This document shows positions 18,467 to 28,172 of a stretch of DNA of 64,000 bases, one piece after another (the stretch's first letter is position 1; each line of letters opens with the position of its first letter). The DNA comes from Candidatus Gastranaerophilales bacterium (GTDB lineage Bacteria > Cyanobacteriota > Vampirovibrionia > Gastranaerophilales > Gastranaerophilaceae). Both the position numbers and the translations under genes were made by a program. The DNA lies in the NCBI GenBank assembly GCA_944326605.1, contig CALVEM010000007.1, forward strand, positions 1-64,000, in the 5' to 3' direction. The notes under the pieces are model-generated. The model made no database searches. It saw only the letters and a list, made by a program, of their open reading frames with translations, and was not told the DNA's origin.

Positions 18467-19549
18467 ATGAAAGATATGTTAGACAAAATTCTTCAGATAG
18501 AGAAGAAATATAATGAATTAGGAACTACCCTGTCAGATCCGGAGGTTATTCACGATTACAAAAAATTCCGCGATTTGTCAAAACAGCGTAAATCAATGGA
18601 AGAAACTGTAAACCTTTACTATGAATGGAAAAAGGCAGTTGATGCCATTGAAGAAGCTAAGCAGATGATGCATGAAGAAAAAGATGAGGAAATGAAAAGT
18701 TTTCTCAAAGCTGAAATTGAGACTAATGAAGCTAAACTTCCTGAATATGAACAAAAGATGAAAGTTTTGCTTTTGCCCCGCGATCCGATGGATGATAAAG
18801 ACATTATGCTTGAAATCAGAGGGGGCGCAGGCGGTGATGAAGCAAATATTTTTGCTGGTGATTTAGCAAGAATGTATATGCGTTATGCCGACAAAAAAGG
18901 CTGGCAGACACAGGTATTGAGCAAAACCGAATGTGAAGCAGGAGGGGTGTCGGAAATTATTATTTCAATAAAAGGTGATGCGGTATACTCGCAATTAAAA
19001 TATGAATCAGGTGTTCATAGAGTTCAAAGGGTTCCTGCGACAGAATCACAGGGGCGTGTTCATACATCTACTGCGACTGTTGCTGTTATGCCGGAAGTTG
19101 ATGATGTTGAAGTCGAATTGAATATGAATGATGTAGAAATATCTACAGCACGTTCAGGCGGTGCCGGCGGTCAAAACGTAAATAAAGTAGAAACTGCAGC
19201 AAGGGTTTTTCACAAGCCTACAGGAATAATGATTTTCTGTACGGAAGAACGTTCACAGCTTCAGAATAAAGAACGTGCTCTCCAAATCCTTAAAGCAAAA
19301 CTTTATGATATGGAAGTTCAAAAACAGATGCAGGAAATTACCGATCTTCGCCGTTCTCAAGTAGGTACAGGCGACAGAAGCGAACGTATAAGAACATACA
19401 ACTTCCCGCAGGGACGTCTGACAGATCACCGTATTAACCATAATCTGAATGTAAATACCGTTATAGACGGCGATTTGGATGAATTGATAAATCTGCTTAT
19501 GGAACACGATCAGAAGCTGAAACTTGAAAAATTAGCTGAGGTAAATTAG
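18467..19549 (+). CDS. prfA: Peptide chain release factor 1
   Basis: Recognises UAA/UAG at the ribosomal A site. 360 residues. The peptidyl-tRNA hydrolysis motif is [14 protein letters not shown] (GGQ about 235-237) and the codon recognition loop region is [13 protein letters not shown] (P-A-T). Leads a translation cluster prfA-rnpM-infB with overlapping reading frames (TAGTG at 19547-19551). Confidence 0.98.
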   Translation: MKDMLDKILQIEKKYNELGTTLSDPEVIHDYKKFRDLSKQRKSMEETVNLYYEWKKAVDAIEEAKQMMHEEKDEEMKSFLKAEIETNEAKLPEYEQKMKVLLLPRDPMDDKDIMLEIRGGAGGDEANIFAGDLARMYMRYADKKGWQTQVLSKTECEAGGVSEIIISIKGDAVYSQLKYESGVHRVQRVPATESQGRVHTSTATVAVMPEVDDVEVELNMNDVEISTARSGGAGGQNVNKVETAARVFHKPTGIMIFCTEERSQLQNKERALQILKAKLYDMEVQKQMQEITDLRRSQVGTGDRSERIRTYNFPQGRLTDHRINHNLNVNTVIDGDLDELINLLMEHDQKLKLEKLAEVN

Positions 19550-19794
19550 TGCCGGATAGAAAATGTGCAGGCTGCGGAGAGATTAAAAACAGAAGTGAAT
19601 TAATCAGAATAACACGTGAAAATCAAAGCGGTGCCATTATTATAAACCATAGCGATAAAATATTTGGCAGATCTGCATATCTTTGCTATAATAATTCTTG
19701 TATAGAAGCCGCTTTCAAAAAAAATAAAATTGCAAAAATTTTGAAAGCTTCTGTACCGGAAGATTTGAAAGGAAGATTACTAAATGAGTTTTGA
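19549..19794 (+). CDS. rnpM: YlxR/RnpM-family RNA-binding protein (GTG start)
   Basis: 81 residues of the DUF448 family, small RNA-binding proteins reported in Gram-positive bacteria to modulate RNase P. It starts RKCAGCGEIKNRSELIRI; the CxxC and following basic patch, then GRSAYLCYNNSCIEAAFKKNK, are characteristic. GTG at 19549 shares one base with the prfA stop, and the end overlaps infB by 11 bases, so all three are translationally coupled. The usual nusA is not upstream; prfA takes its place. Confidence 0.93.
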   Translation: MPDRKCAGCGEIKNRSELIRITRENQSGAIIINHSDKIFGRSAYLCYNNSCIEAAFKKNKIAKILKASVPEDLKGRLLNEF

Positions 19795-22273
19795 TACAAT
19801 AAGAATAAATGAATTAGCAAAAGAATTGGGGCTTACAAGCAAAGAAGTCATAGAAAAACTTGCCCGGATTTCAATAACAGGTAAAACTCATTCAAGTACA
19901 CTTACCGTTGACCAGGTAAAAAGATTAAAAGAATATATTGCTTCCGGCGGTGTTAAAGAAGCTAAAAAACCTAAGGCTTTTGTAGTAAAGAAAGCTAAAA
20001 CACCTGACGCTGAACCGGAAGTTAAAGAAGAAGTAAAAGAGGAGAAAGCAGCTGCTCCAAAAACAACTATCCCTAAAATTGAAGTTGTAAAACCTAAACC
20101 GCAGAACCGCTTGGAAATTGTTCGCCGCGCTCCTCAAAAACCTGCAGCGGATAAACCTGAAACAGATGTAAAACGTCAGACTTCTCGTCCGGAAAGACCG
20201 CCAAGAGGCGAAAAAGGTAAACCTTTCCCGGCAAAAAAAGACGGCAGTGCACCTGCTAAAAAACCTTTTGAAAGACCTGCAGGCGAAAGAAAGCCGATAC
20301 AGCGTACAATAATTTCACAGGATATCTATGAAAATAAAGGCGGCGGCAGAAGACGTGCAGATGGTAAGAAAAAAGGTAAAGATTTCAATTCCAAAAAAGA
20401 AGAACAGGAAAGAATTTCTTTAGAAAAAGCAGCAGCTCAAAAACATAAGAAAAAGGTGCATAAGGAAGAAGAAGTAAAAGAAGTTAAGCAGATTGTCGTA
20501 AACCGTGCAATGACAATTAGCGAACTTGCTGAAAAAATTCAAAAAACACCTGCTGAAATTGTAAAATTTTTAATGTTTCAGGGAATTATGGCTACTGTAA
20601 ACCAGCTTATAGATATTGATGTTATTAAAAAAGTATGCGCGGAATATGATCTGGAAGTTCTTGATGAAGATTTAGACGCATATATGGAAGAAGAACTTGA
20701 GAAAGAAGAAAAAGTTAAAAAGCTTACCGAAGTAGATAAAAAATTGTTGAAAAAACGTGCGCCGGTTGTTAGTATTATGGGACACGTTGACCATGGTAAA
20801 ACAACGCTGTTAGACAGTATCAGAGCTTCCAAGCACAAAATTGTAGCAACCGAAGTCGGCGGAATTACGCAGTCTATTGGTGCTTATACTGTTTATCTTG
20901 ATAATAATAAAGAAAAGAAAATTGTGTTTGTCGATACTCCGGGGCACGAGGCATTTACAGAGATGAGAGCCCGCGGTGCAAAAGCGACTGATATCGCAAT
21001 TCTTGTTGTAGCTGCTGACGATGGTATTATGCCTCAGACAATTGAGGCTATTAACCACGCTAAAGCAGCTGAAGTCCCTATAATCGTCGCTGTTAACAAA
21101 ATTGATAAACCGGGTGCTAATCCGGATAAAATTTTGCAGCAGTTGACGGAACACGGACTTGTTCCTGAGGAATGGGGCGGTGATACAATTACAGTAAAAG
21201 TATCAGCTTTGCAGGGAACCGGTATTGATGAACTTTTGGAATACATTCTGCTTGTCGCAGATCTGCAGGATCTTAAAGCAAATCCGAAAGCTGAAGCATC
21301 TGGTGTCGTTATTGAAGCAAATCTTGATAAAGGCAAAGGTCCTGTTGCAACGTTGTTAGTTCAAAACGGTACTTTGCGTGTGGGTAATTGTATTGTTGTC
21401 GGAACAGCATGCGGTCGTGTAAGAGCATTGCTTTCGGACAGCGGAGAAAGAATTCAAAAAGCAGAGCCTTCCACACCTGTTGAAATTTTAGGATTAACAG
21501 AAGTTCCGCAGGCCGGCGATTATTTCGAAGTTGTTAAAAACGAAAAAGAGATGAAAGCAATAGTTGAAGAACGTAAGGAAAAAGAACGTAACAAACGTCT
21601 TGATGCAATGCTTCCGGCTCACGTAAGACGCGAGGCTGTCGCAGGTGAAGACGATATTCCGCAGTTGAATTTGATTATTAAAGCAAATACAAACGGTGCT
21701 GCGGAAGCTGTTTCTCAGGCAATTGCACAACTTGATTCCAAGGAAATTAAAACAAAAATTATTCATGTCGGTGTCGGCGATATCTCGGAAGCTGACGTTA
21801 TGCTTGCTTCTGCTTCAAATGCTTTGATTTTAGGCTTTACGGTTAAAGAGGATGCAAATGCTCTTGCCGCAGCTGAAAAAGAAGGCGTAACAATTAAGAA
21901 ATACGATATTATTTATCAAATTCTTGAAGATATTGAAAAGACAATGCTTTCGCTTCTTGAACCTGAAATTAAAGAGGTTGAACTGGGTAAAGCTGAGGTT
22001 CGTCAGGTGTTTACAATCGGTAAGACAACAAGAATTGCCGGCTGCTATGTAACTGAAGGCAAGATTGTAAGAAGCAAGGATGCTGTTTTATATCGTGACG
22101 GCAAAGAAATATTCCGGGGCGCAATTGATCAGTTGAAACGTTTCAAAGATGATGTAAAAGAAGTTGCGCAAGGTTTTGAATGCGGTATTTCATTCAGCAA
22201 ATGGAATGATATTGAAGTCGGTGACATTATAGAAGTTTCAACTAAAGAGGAAGTTGAAAGATCCAGCTTATAA
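19784..22273 (+). CDS. infB: Translation initiation factor IF-2
   Basis: 829 residues. N-terminal IF2_N domain ([21 protein letters not shown]), a long basic, Lys/Pro/Ala-rich linker (about 55-245), a second IF2_N-like segment ([20 protein letters not shown]), then the GTPase: [18 protein letters not shown] (about 330), [25 protein letters not shown]-terminal domains II, III and IV follow ([20 protein letters not shown]). Brings fMet-tRNA to the 30S subunit. Overlaps rnpM. Confidence 0.98.
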   Translation: MSFDTIRINELAKELGLTSKEVIEKLARISITGKTHSSTLTVDQVKRLKEYIASGGVKEAKKPKAFVVKKAKTPDAEPEVKEEVKEEKAAAPKTTIPKIEVVKPKPQNRLEIVRRAPQKPAADKPETDVKRQTSRPERPPRGEKGKPFPAKKDGSAPAKKPFERPAGERKPIQRTIISQDIYENKGGGRRRADGKKKGKDFNSKKEEQERISLEKAAAQKHKKKVHKEEEVKEVKQIVVNRAMTISELAEKIQKTPAEIVKFLMFQGIMATVNQLIDIDVIKKVCAEYDLEVLDEDLDAYMEEELEKEEKVKKLTEVDKKLLKKRAPVVSIMGHVDHGKTTLLDSIRASKHKIVATEVGGITQSIGAYTVYLDNNKEKKIVFVDTPGHEAFTEMRARGAKATDIAILVVAADDGIMPQTIEAINHAKAAEVPIIVAVNKIDKPGANPDKILQQLTEHGLVPEEWGGDTITVKVSALQGTGIDELLEYILLVADLQDLKANPKAEASGVVIEANLDKGKGPVATLLVQNGTLRVGNCIVVGTACGRVRALLSDSGERIQKAEPSTPVEILGLTEVPQAGDYFEVVKNEKEMKAIVEERKEKERNKRLDAMLPAHVRREAVAGEDDIPQLNLIIKANTNGAAEAVSQAIAQLDSKEIKTKIIHVGVGDISEADVMLASASNALILGFTVKEDANALAAAEKEGVTIKKYDIIYQILEDIEKTMLSLLEPEIKEVELGKAEVRQVFTIGKTTRIAGCYVTEGKIVRSKDAVLYRDGKEIFRGAIDQLKRFKDDVKEVAQGFECGISFSKWNDIEVGDIIEVSTKEEVERSSL

Positions 22274-22314
22274 CTGATGCGGATAATCGTCTTTGAACTC
22301 CCAGCTGTCATATT

Positions 22315-23027
22315 CTAACAGACCTGAACAATAATAGGGTGAGTTTTACAGACGTTCTTTATTTCTTCTCTGCTGTTATATCTCTGTCTGCTTGTACAAA
22401 GTGCTTTGTTACTGTTTCCGCATGTTGATTTTTTAGCTGAATCTGAGAAGCACATATAAAATACGAATTTATCTCTTCCGTTTTGGTTAGGTTTTTTATC
22501 TCCATTTGTATCAAAAATAATATCCATACAACTGCCGTTGTTAAAATTAAACTTTGAGCCGTCTGCAAGATAAACAGTGCCTTGTGTCCCGCTTCCCGTC
22601 TTATTCCCGTCTGCATCAGTAAAATTTTGACCATCTGTAATTTTTATATATTTGAAATATGGAGCGAGGTAAGTCATAAAAAATTCTTTTGAAGCTTTCC
22701 CGTTGGCTTCATAGTCTAAATCTCCATTTTCATCTTTTTGAGTGGAAGCTTTTATCCATTCATTTGAGTCACCGTTATCAATTTCGCTCAATTTTATAGC
22801 CTGTTCCATAGATGTATAAAATTTTTTTAACCTTGCGGAAGTTTCAAGTTTTTTATGGTGACTTATTAATGCAGGCATTGTTATTGCAGCGACAACACCG
22901 ATAATTCCGAGAGTAATTAAAACTTCTGCCAGTGTAAATGCTTTAAAAAATGTATTACCTCTTAACCCCTTATAATAAGCGACCCTTTCGGGGGGGGGGC
23001 AGTTCTCAGTTTTCTATTTTTAATCAT
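22315..23027 (-). CDS. Phase-variable prepilin-like protein
   Basis: ATG at 23027 (AGGAG, spacing 8) reads MIKNRKLRTA and then runs into ten C. As written, the frame ends at a TAA nine codons later. With 11 C (or 8) it continues as PPPERVAYYKGLRG..., then FFKA|FTLAEVLITLGIIGVVAAI, the prepilin signal and stem, and on to the stop at 22315. The part in frame from ATG 22878 is only the region after the stem, so that internal ATG is not a credible start. The mature domain has the block ADGSKFNFNNGSCMDI and D-T-N-G-D-K-K-P-N-x-x-G-x-D shared with the pilin-like proteins at 1556 and 58765, and several Cys. It lies convergent to infB. Probably a minor pilin or surface fibre subunit. Confidence 0.8.
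22990..22999. repeat. G10 homopolymer tract, locus 3
   Basis: Ten G on + (C on the coding strand) in the leader of the prepilin-like gene 22315-23027. One more base restores the frame. Confidence 0.95.
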
Positions 23028-23179
23028 AATAAAACTCCTCTTAATTTCCAATAATTTTATTATTTACTATTTTTCTTTATTTGTCAATTCTTTTATCGGG
23101 GGATATAAGTCCCTTTATCCATTTGTTCTATTTTATTTTTAAGATTTTATGCTATAATTTTTTTACTAAGGAGAAAATT

Positions 23180-23524
23180 ATGACTCTAAGAAATGAACGT
23201 GTCAGAAAAGAACTCATGAGAGATATCTCTGATATCTTGCGTAAAGAGGTCAGAGGTCTGGCGGGTGTTGTGTCCGTCGTAGATGTGGAAGTGTCTCATG
23301 ACAATTCTTTTGCAAAGGTTATTTATAGTGTTCTTGGTTCTGATGAACAGGTCGAAAAAACAAAAGAAATTATTGAAAAAAGTACCCCGAAAATTCGCTA
23401 TGAAGTCGGTAAACGTATAAGATTAAGACTAACTCCCGAGTTGAAATTTGTTTATACTGATTCTCTGGAAAAAGGCTCAAGAGTAAGCGAAATTATTGAC
23501 AAAATTTCCCGCGGGGAGCTCTAA
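23180..23524 (+). CDS. rbfA: Ribosome-binding factor A
   Basis: 114 residues; needed for late 30S maturation. Typical start NERVRKELMRDISDILRKEV and KH-like fold with VSVVDVEVSHDNSFAKVIY and LRLTPELKFVYTDS. ATG at 23180 with AAGGAG eight bases before; the longer open frame from 23081 has no RBS and a hydrophobic unrelated extension. First gene of rbfA-truB-DUF2993-GerMN-HicB-like, close-packed. Confidence 0.97.
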   Translation: MTLRNERVRKELMRDISDILRKEVRGLAGVVSVVDVEVSHDNSFAKVIYSVLGSDEQVEKTKEIIEKSTPKIRYEVGKRIRLRLTPELKFVYTDSLEKGSRVSEIIDKISRGEL

Positions 23525-23529
23525 TCCTT

Positions 23530-24381
23530 ATGATGGGATTTTTGAATGTTTATAAACCAGAAGGTATAACGTCTCATGATGTTGTAGCTAAACTGAGACG
23601 TATTACAAAAATAAAACAGATCGGTCATACCGGAACTTTAGACCCTTTTGCGGAAGGCGTTTTGCCAATTTGTATCGGGAAAGCAACAAGGCTTATTGAA
23701 TACTTATCTGATGATAAAGAATATCTGGCAACTGTTCAATTGGGAGCGTCAACGACAACTTATGACCTTGATGGTGAAAAAACTTTTGTCTCTGACAAAA
23801 GAATAAATGACAGTGAGATCAAAAATGCTTTGAAAAATTTCAAAGGTGAAATATCCCAGATGCCGCCTGTTTATTCTGCAATAAAAGTTAAAGGCAAAAA
23901 ACTTTATGAGTACGCGAGAAAAGGCGAAAAAGTTGAAATTCAGCCAAGAAAGGTTAAAATATACGATATTGTGCTGAAAAGTTTTGATGAGAATTTGCAG
24001 CAGGCTCAAATTCTTATTAAATGCTCAAAAGGAACATATATCCGCTCAATTGCAAATGATTTAGGAGAACAACTCGGCTGCGGCGCTTATCTTATTAAAC
24101 TTGTGAGAACAAAAGCAGGAAGTTTTTGTGTCGAAAATTCAATAGAACTTAAAGATGATATAAATGTTGCCGATAATTTGATTAAACCTATTGATAAACT
24201 TGATTATCCAAAATATTCTGTAAATAGTATTGAGCTTGAAAAAATACGTCATGGAATGCCAATAGAAAATAAAGATTTTGAGCATGGCGGTATTGTTATT
24301 TTGATTTATAATGAAAATGAAATCTGTGCTGTTGGTGTTGCAGATGATGATAAAATAAAGTTAAAGAAAGTGTTCATATAA
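23530..24381 (+). CDS. truB: tRNA pseudouridine-55 synthase TruB
   Basis: 283 residues. Converts U55 of the tRNA T-loop to pseudouridine. Catalytic Asp38 lies in HTGTLDPFAEGVLP; PPVYSAIKVKGKKLYEYARKG and CSKGTYIRSIANDLGEQLG are conserved. Two ATG codons at 23530 and 23533 are both possible. The stop shares a base with the next ATG (TAATG at 24379). Confidence 0.97.
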   Translation: MMGFLNVYKPEGITSHDVVAKLRRITKIKQIGHTGTLDPFAEGVLPICIGKATRLIEYLSDDKEYLATVQLGASTTTYDLDGEKTFVSDKRINDSEIKNALKNFKGEISQMPPVYSAIKVKGKKLYEYARKGEKVEIQPRKVKIYDIVLKSFDENLQQAQILIKCSKGTYIRSIANDLGEQLGCGAYLIKLVRTKAGSFCVENSIELKDDINVADNLIKPIDKLDYPKYSVNSIELEKIRHGMPIENKDFEHGGIVILIYNENEICAVGVADDDKIKLKKVFI

Positions 24382-25235
24382 TGAGAAAGATTTTGTTGAC
24401 AATATTGTTATTGGTTGCAGGTCAGATGAGTTTTGCTTCCTGTGATAATCAAAATTGTACTGCACCTTATGATTTAACATCGGGATTTTCAAGATTTTTC
24501 AGCAAAATAACAGGTCAGAATTTTATCGCTTCAAAAATCGGTGAAAGCCTTACCAAAAAAGCAATAAAAAAAGAGATTACATCGGGAAAAATTGACGTTA
24601 ATTTAAAATCATTCAGTACAAGAGATTTGAAGGCAGGAAGATTTAAGTCACTTGAAATTACCGGTAAAGAAGTCATAGTAGACGGTATTTACATCTCTTA
24701 TTTTAATACTAAAACTCTGTGTGATTTTAACTATGTTGTGCAGGATAAAAACGGAGATGTTATTGTAAAAGAAGATATTCCTGTTCAGGCAAACGTTATT
24801 ATAACCGAAGATGATTTGAATAATACAATGAATTCTTCGGATTATAAGCGAATGGTCAGTGATATAAATACTATCGGCGGAACTTTGAATTTATTTAAAA
24901 TAGTTTCTACATCGGTAAAACTTAAAAACGGAAAAATGTATTATATTATGAAATATGCACTTCCGTTTGTAAGAAAACCTCAAGAAATTGTAATATGTGC
25001 TGACTTATGTATTCATAACGGCGAAATTATTCCGGTAAATACAAATCTGGTGAGCGATAGTCTTGATTTAGATATGCACAGTTTTTCTAAAATATTGAAT
25101 TATATTAACCCACTTGATTTTTCTGCAAAAATACTGGAAAATAAAAATGCAAGATTTAATATCCAAAATGTAAAAATTTCAAACGGTAAAATTGATATAG
25201 ATGGTCAAATTACAGTTTTAAAAGATAAGGAATAA
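24381..25235 (+). CDS. DUF2993 (LmeA-like) exported protein
   Basis: 284 residues with a clear signal peptide (RKILLTILLLVAGQMSFAS). The rest resembles the DUF2993/LmeA family, common in cyanobacteria and actinobacteria: KIDVNLKSFSTRDLKAGRFKSLEITGKEV-like beta repeats (residues about 70-100) and a C-terminal NVKISNGKIDIDGQI. Members are thought to bind lipids at the cell envelope. Coupled to truB by a one-base overlap. Family assignment is moderate. Confidence 0.65.
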   Translation: MRKILLTILLLVAGQMSFASCDNQNCTAPYDLTSGFSRFFSKITGQNFIASKIGESLTKKAIKKEITSGKIDVNLKSFSTRDLKAGRFKSLEITGKEVIVDGIYISYFNTKTLCDFNYVVQDKNGDVIVKEDIPVQANVIITEDDLNNTMNSSDYKRMVSDINTIGGTLNLFKIVSTSVKLKNGKMYYIMKYALPFVRKPQEIVICADLCIHNGEIIPVNTNLVSDSLDLDMHSFSKILNYINPLDFSAKILENKNARFNIQNVKISNGKIDIDGQITVLKDKE

Positions 25236-25240
25236 TAATT

Positions 25241-25846
25241 ATGCGTAATAATGAGAGAGTTTTTTTATTAATAACGGGCGTAATAATGGTTGCTGTATGC
25301 TGTATTTTGGGTTTAAGAATGTTTTATCACAACGATGAAAATATTTCCGGACCTCTGACTCCTGTACCTGAAACGCAAATTCCGCCCGAAGAAAAAGAAC
25401 CGGTTGAACAACCTGTTGAAAAAGTTTATGTAAATGTTTTCTTTATAGGGCAGAATGCTAATAAGGAAGAAGTTTATAAAGCTGTTAACAGAGAATATGA
25501 CAAAGATGTTGACGGTTCTAAAATAAAATTTGCAATTCAATCATTGATTGCCGGCCCGAAAACTGATGAAAGAGCAAAAGGAGTTTATTCAGAAATTCCT
25601 GCCGGTACAAGATTAATTTCCATAAATGAGTCTGCTGATAAAGTTATCATTAATTTAAGCGGTGATTTTGAAAACGGAGGCGGAACAGACAGTTTATATA
25701 AAAGGATTTATCAAATTATAAAAACTGCCAAACAGAATACGACAAAACCTGTCTATCTTTATATCGAAGGTAGTGAAGCCGAAGTTATAGGCGGTGAAGG
25801 AATAATGATAAATCAGCCTTTAAACGAAAATTCTCTGGATGGATAA
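25241..25846 (+). CDS. GerMN-domain protein, membrane-anchored
   Basis: 201 residues. N-terminal hydrophobic anchor (FLLITGVIMVAVCCILGL), a Pro/Glu-rich linker (PVPETQIPPEEKEPVEQP), then a GerMN domain: VYVNVFFIGQNANKEEVYK, FAIQSLIAGPKTDERAKGVY, SEIPAGTRLISINE and KVIINLSGDFENGGGT. GerMN domains occur in spore germination proteins and also in cyanobacteria and other non-sporing bacteria. Acts outside the membrane; role unknown. Ends one base before the next gene. Confidence 0.85.
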   Translation: MRNNERVFLLITGVIMVAVCCILGLRMFYHNDENISGPLTPVPETQIPPEEKEPVEQPVEKVYVNVFFIGQNANKEEVYKAVNREYDKDVDGSKIKFAIQSLIAGPKTDERAKGVYSEIPAGTRLISINESADKVIINLSGDFENGGGTDSLYKRIYQIIKTAKQNTTKPVYLYIEGSEAEVIGGEGIMINQPLNENSLDG

Positions 25847-26116
25847 ATGAGCGGAAAAGATTTAGACTATTACCTCAATTTGAATTGGACATTACAAGAA
25901 GGTGAGGATCTGGATTTTGACGGAAACCCTTACCATTATATTGAGATAAAAGAAATTCCGAGTTTTCTTTTTTGTGCAAAAACATCCCAAAAAGCACTCG
26001 AAAACTATAAAACCCAGCTCAGATGGACTTTACAGGTTATGCTTGAACAGGGCATCCATATAACAGAACCTGGTGAGGAGGATGACGAACCCGATTGGGA
26101 AAACTTGTGCCCTTAA
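25847..26116 (+). CDS. HicB-like protein without HicA partner
   Basis: 89 residues with the HicB fold pattern: DYYLNLNWTLQEGEDLDFDG, then IEIKEIPSFLFCAKTSQKAL and a basic/helical part, with an acidic end (EPGEEDDEPDWENLCP). HicB antitoxins normally pair with a small HicA mRNA interferase; none lies next to this gene, and it is instead the last gene of an rbfA-truB operon, starting directly after the preceding stop. Probably a free-standing HicB-type regulatory or folding module rather than an active toxin-antitoxin system. Convergent with the GntR-repeat gene. Confidence 0.6.
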   Translation: MSGKDLDYYLNLNWTLQEGEDLDFDGNPYHYIEIKEIPSFLFCAKTSQKALENYKTQLRWTLQVMLEQGIHITEPGEEDDEPDWENLCP

Positions 26117-27261
26117 TTATTTTTGTAGACTTCTGCGTATTTCGGGTTAACAGCAAGCCATTTGAAAGCCTGTTCATCTGTTTCAGGGATATCTATTACG
26201 AACGTTCCGCCGTATCTACCGCGAGAAAATGCCAGATAACCTTCTTTTGCAAGATTATGAAAAGCTTTTCTTATTGTATTCGGGCTTAAATCAAGCTGTT
26301 TTGAAAGCTCAATGATTGACGGCAGTTTAGATCCGATTTCATAATTTTCAGCAATAAGTTTTTTGATATGGTTCTGTGTTTTTTCGTAATAATAAAATGC
26401 CGTATCAACAGCCGGAGCAAATATTGATGTTTCTTTTTTTATCGGAATATTTTTATCATCAGGCATTTTTACAACTGTTGTACCGTAACGCCCGCGTCTT
26501 GCAAGTAAAATTCCTTCATCAATAAGTATTTTTAAAGCGTCATGAATTGTTTTTATACTTACGGATAATTGTTTGGACAGTGCTTCATGAGCCGGAAGTT
26601 TATCGCCTACTTTCAGATTTGTGGTTATATAATCTTTTAAATCTTTTTCAACTTTTTTTACAAGCGAAATATTTTCGTCCATGGAGGAGTCAATTGAAAA
26701 ATCCGTAGATTTTATTATCCAGCCGTTTTCGTTTGAATTTTTAAACCTGTGTTCAAGAATATTAATTGTTGAAAGATATTCAAGAGCAAGTCTTGTTGTA
26801 TTTGCGGAATATCCGATTTGAGCGGAAATATTTCTTGATGACGGCAAGATTTGACCTGTTTTAAAGTTGTTGTTAATGATATATTTTTTTATTGCGGAAA
26901 TTGCAATTTCGCGTTTTGAAGTTAGTTTTCTAAGAGAATTTTCATTATTATTTCTATCCTTTATGAGAGTTCCTATACACTGTTTAGATTCTAGATAACC
27001 AAAATCTTCAGTGTATCTGAGAGCATTCTGGATAGTCCCTATGCTTACTCCTAGGAGATATGCCAGTTCCGGTTTTGATGGTAAAAGGAAGTTAGGTTTG
27101 ACGTTTTTATCATTGTCAATCCAATTCATAAGCCATTTGGCTATTGCAACTGCTTTAGATTCCGTAATATTTTTCAATTGCGGAAGTTCAGCGGTGATAT
27201 CCGCCGTTTTAATCTGGTGCAAGCTGGATTTTTTCGGAAGAATATATTTATTTTCTTTCAT
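26113..27261 (-). CDS. Regulator made of four GntR-type winged-helix domains
   Basis: 382 residues. Four consecutive segments have the GntR HTH pattern: FLLPSKPELAYLLGVSIGTI (about 55-74), ILPSSRNISAQIGYSANTTR (about 138-157), KLPAHEALSKQLSVSIKTIH (about 220-240) and KLPSIIELSKQLDLSPNTIR (about 312-332). Each is followed by a short beta wing; the third and fourth have GRYGTT / GRYGGT. There is no effector-binding domain of the FCD, UTRA or MocR type. ATG 27261 fits the AGAGG site better (spacing ten) than ATG 27270 (spacing one). It may bind extended operators with several half-sites. Normal GntR proteins have only one such domain. Targets unknown. Confidence 0.8.
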   Translation of the reverse strand: MKENKYILPKKSSLHQIKTADITAELPQLKNITESKAVAIAKWLMNWIDNDKNVKPNFLLPSKPELAYLLGVSIGTIQNALRYTEDFGYLESKQCIGTLIKDRNNNENSLRKLTSKREIAISAIKKYIINNNFKTGQILPSSRNISAQIGYSANTTRLALEYLSTINILEHRFKNSNENGWIIKSTDFSIDSSMDENISLVKKVEKDLKDYITTNLKVGDKLPAHEALSKQLSVSIKTIHDALKILIDEGILLARRGRYGTTVVKMPDDKNIPIKKETSIFAPAVDTAFYYYEKTQNHIKKLIAENYEIGSKLPSIIELSKQLDLSPNTIRKAFHNLAKEGYLAFSRGRYGGTFVIDIPETDEQAFKWLAVNPKYAEVYKNN

Positions 27262-27344
27262 TACACACATACCTCTTTAAATAATAGTATACTATTTGTA
27301 AAAAAACATCAATGATTTTTTTGCTAGTTTGTGAAGACAAATTT

Positions 27345-27707
27345 ACATAATGCATGTTATAGGAAGTCAATAAGACGATAGGACGTTAAGACGATAAGTC
27401 AATACAGTGCGCTAAAGCGCACGAAAAATCCAATAATCTGCACTAAATTCAACCTGAGCGGATGAACTCGTTATATTTTCCGTCATTGCGGACAAGCGAA
27501 TTGACCTTCGCTTGATCCGCAATCGCACTACCGTTAAACAGTACTCGTTTTGCTGTTGTTTCGTTTAGCACTAATGTTAAAGCCCCTCTCTCTAACTCTC
27601 TCCCCAAAGGGGCGAGAGAATAATGTTTTCGTGCGCTTTGCGCACTGTAAAGACTTATTAGCTTATTCACCTATTTACTTATTCACTTCAAATAACATTC
27701 CTTATGT
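27345..27707. repeat. MITE-like composite repeat, copy 2
   Basis: About 363 bp with long imperfect inverted ends: ACATAATGCATGTTAT (27345) against AATAACATTCCTTATGT (27691-27707), continuing inward through GAAGTCAATAAG-type 7-base-like repeats to inner palindromes GTGCGCTAAAGCGCAC (27407) and GTGCGCTTTGCGCAC (27632). The centre holds further repeats, including CCGTCATTGCGGACAAGCGA and a CTCTCTCCCCAAAGGGGCGA motif. No coding capacity. Arms match copy 1 (4364-4501) and parts of the prepilin leaders at 7536 and 59163. Explains most of the gap between 27262 and 27743. Confidence 0.75.
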
Positions 27708-27715
27708 TTCTGTGT

Positions 27716-27745
27716 ATAAAAAAAACCGCCTTGGCGGTTTTTTTT
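27716..27745 (-). terminator. Terminator of the CopG-type gene (bidirectional)
   Basis: AAAACCGCC/GGCGGTTTT perfect stem with a TT loop, T-runs on both strands. Confidence 0.88.
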
Positions 27746-27932
27746 ATTCTAAAAGTGATTCCAATAGTTCGGCATTTCTTGCCGATGTAGTTGACTCGCG
27801 AACTTTCTGTTTGTAAATATAGGTTCGCAGCGCCTCTCTAATTAGCTCACTGCGTGATCGGTTTTCGCCGTCTGCTACCTGATCAATCCTGTGTAAAAAC
27901 TCTTCGGGCATAGAAATTAGTACTCGTGCCAT
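27744..27932 (-). CDS. Ribbon-helix-helix (CopG/NikR-type) DNA-binding protein
   Basis: 62 residues from ATG 27932 (AAGGAG). The ribbon is ARVLISMPEEFLHRIDQVAD and the helices are ENRSRSELIREALRTYIYKQ, an antitoxin/CopG-like fold. No adjacent toxin gene on this strand; upstream is an AT-rich spacer and pyrH on the other strand. A longer open frame from 27983 lacks an RBS. Likely an autoregulated small repressor. Confidence 0.85.
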   Translation of the reverse strand: MARVLISMPEEFLHRIDQVADGENRSRSELIREALRTYIYKQKVRESTTSARNAELLESLLE

Positions 27933-28172
27933 ATATTCTCCTTTTTTTGTATAAATAGTTCGCTTATATTTAAATAAAAACAATTTGATTTAAAAAAGTG
28001 CTATTTTTTATTTAAAAAATATATACTATTTTGGGAAACTATTGTGATACAGTGGTTTTCAGGATTTTATTTTCTTTACAATACTTAATATTACCGCAAA
28101 TTATTATTTAATTAGTCTCTTTACAATATAGTTGTTTTACGCTAGTATAAAGAAAAAGAGGTATCCTGGTGC

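Noticed and set aside
22876-22878. ATG 22878 as start of the minus-strand pilin gene
   Set aside because: It lies after the prepilin stem; the stem and leader are encoded upstream in the same frame and join ATG 23027 across the G tract.
23081-23179. N-terminal extension of RbfA
   Set aside because: Hydrophobic, not conserved in the family and without RBS; ATG 23180 fits.
25847-26116. Complete HicAB toxin-antitoxin system
   Set aside because: No HicA-like gene is adjacent on either side.
27449-27816. Open frames inside the repeat region 27345-27707 as genes
   Set aside because: They translate palindromic and inverted repeats, lack RBS and resemble no protein.
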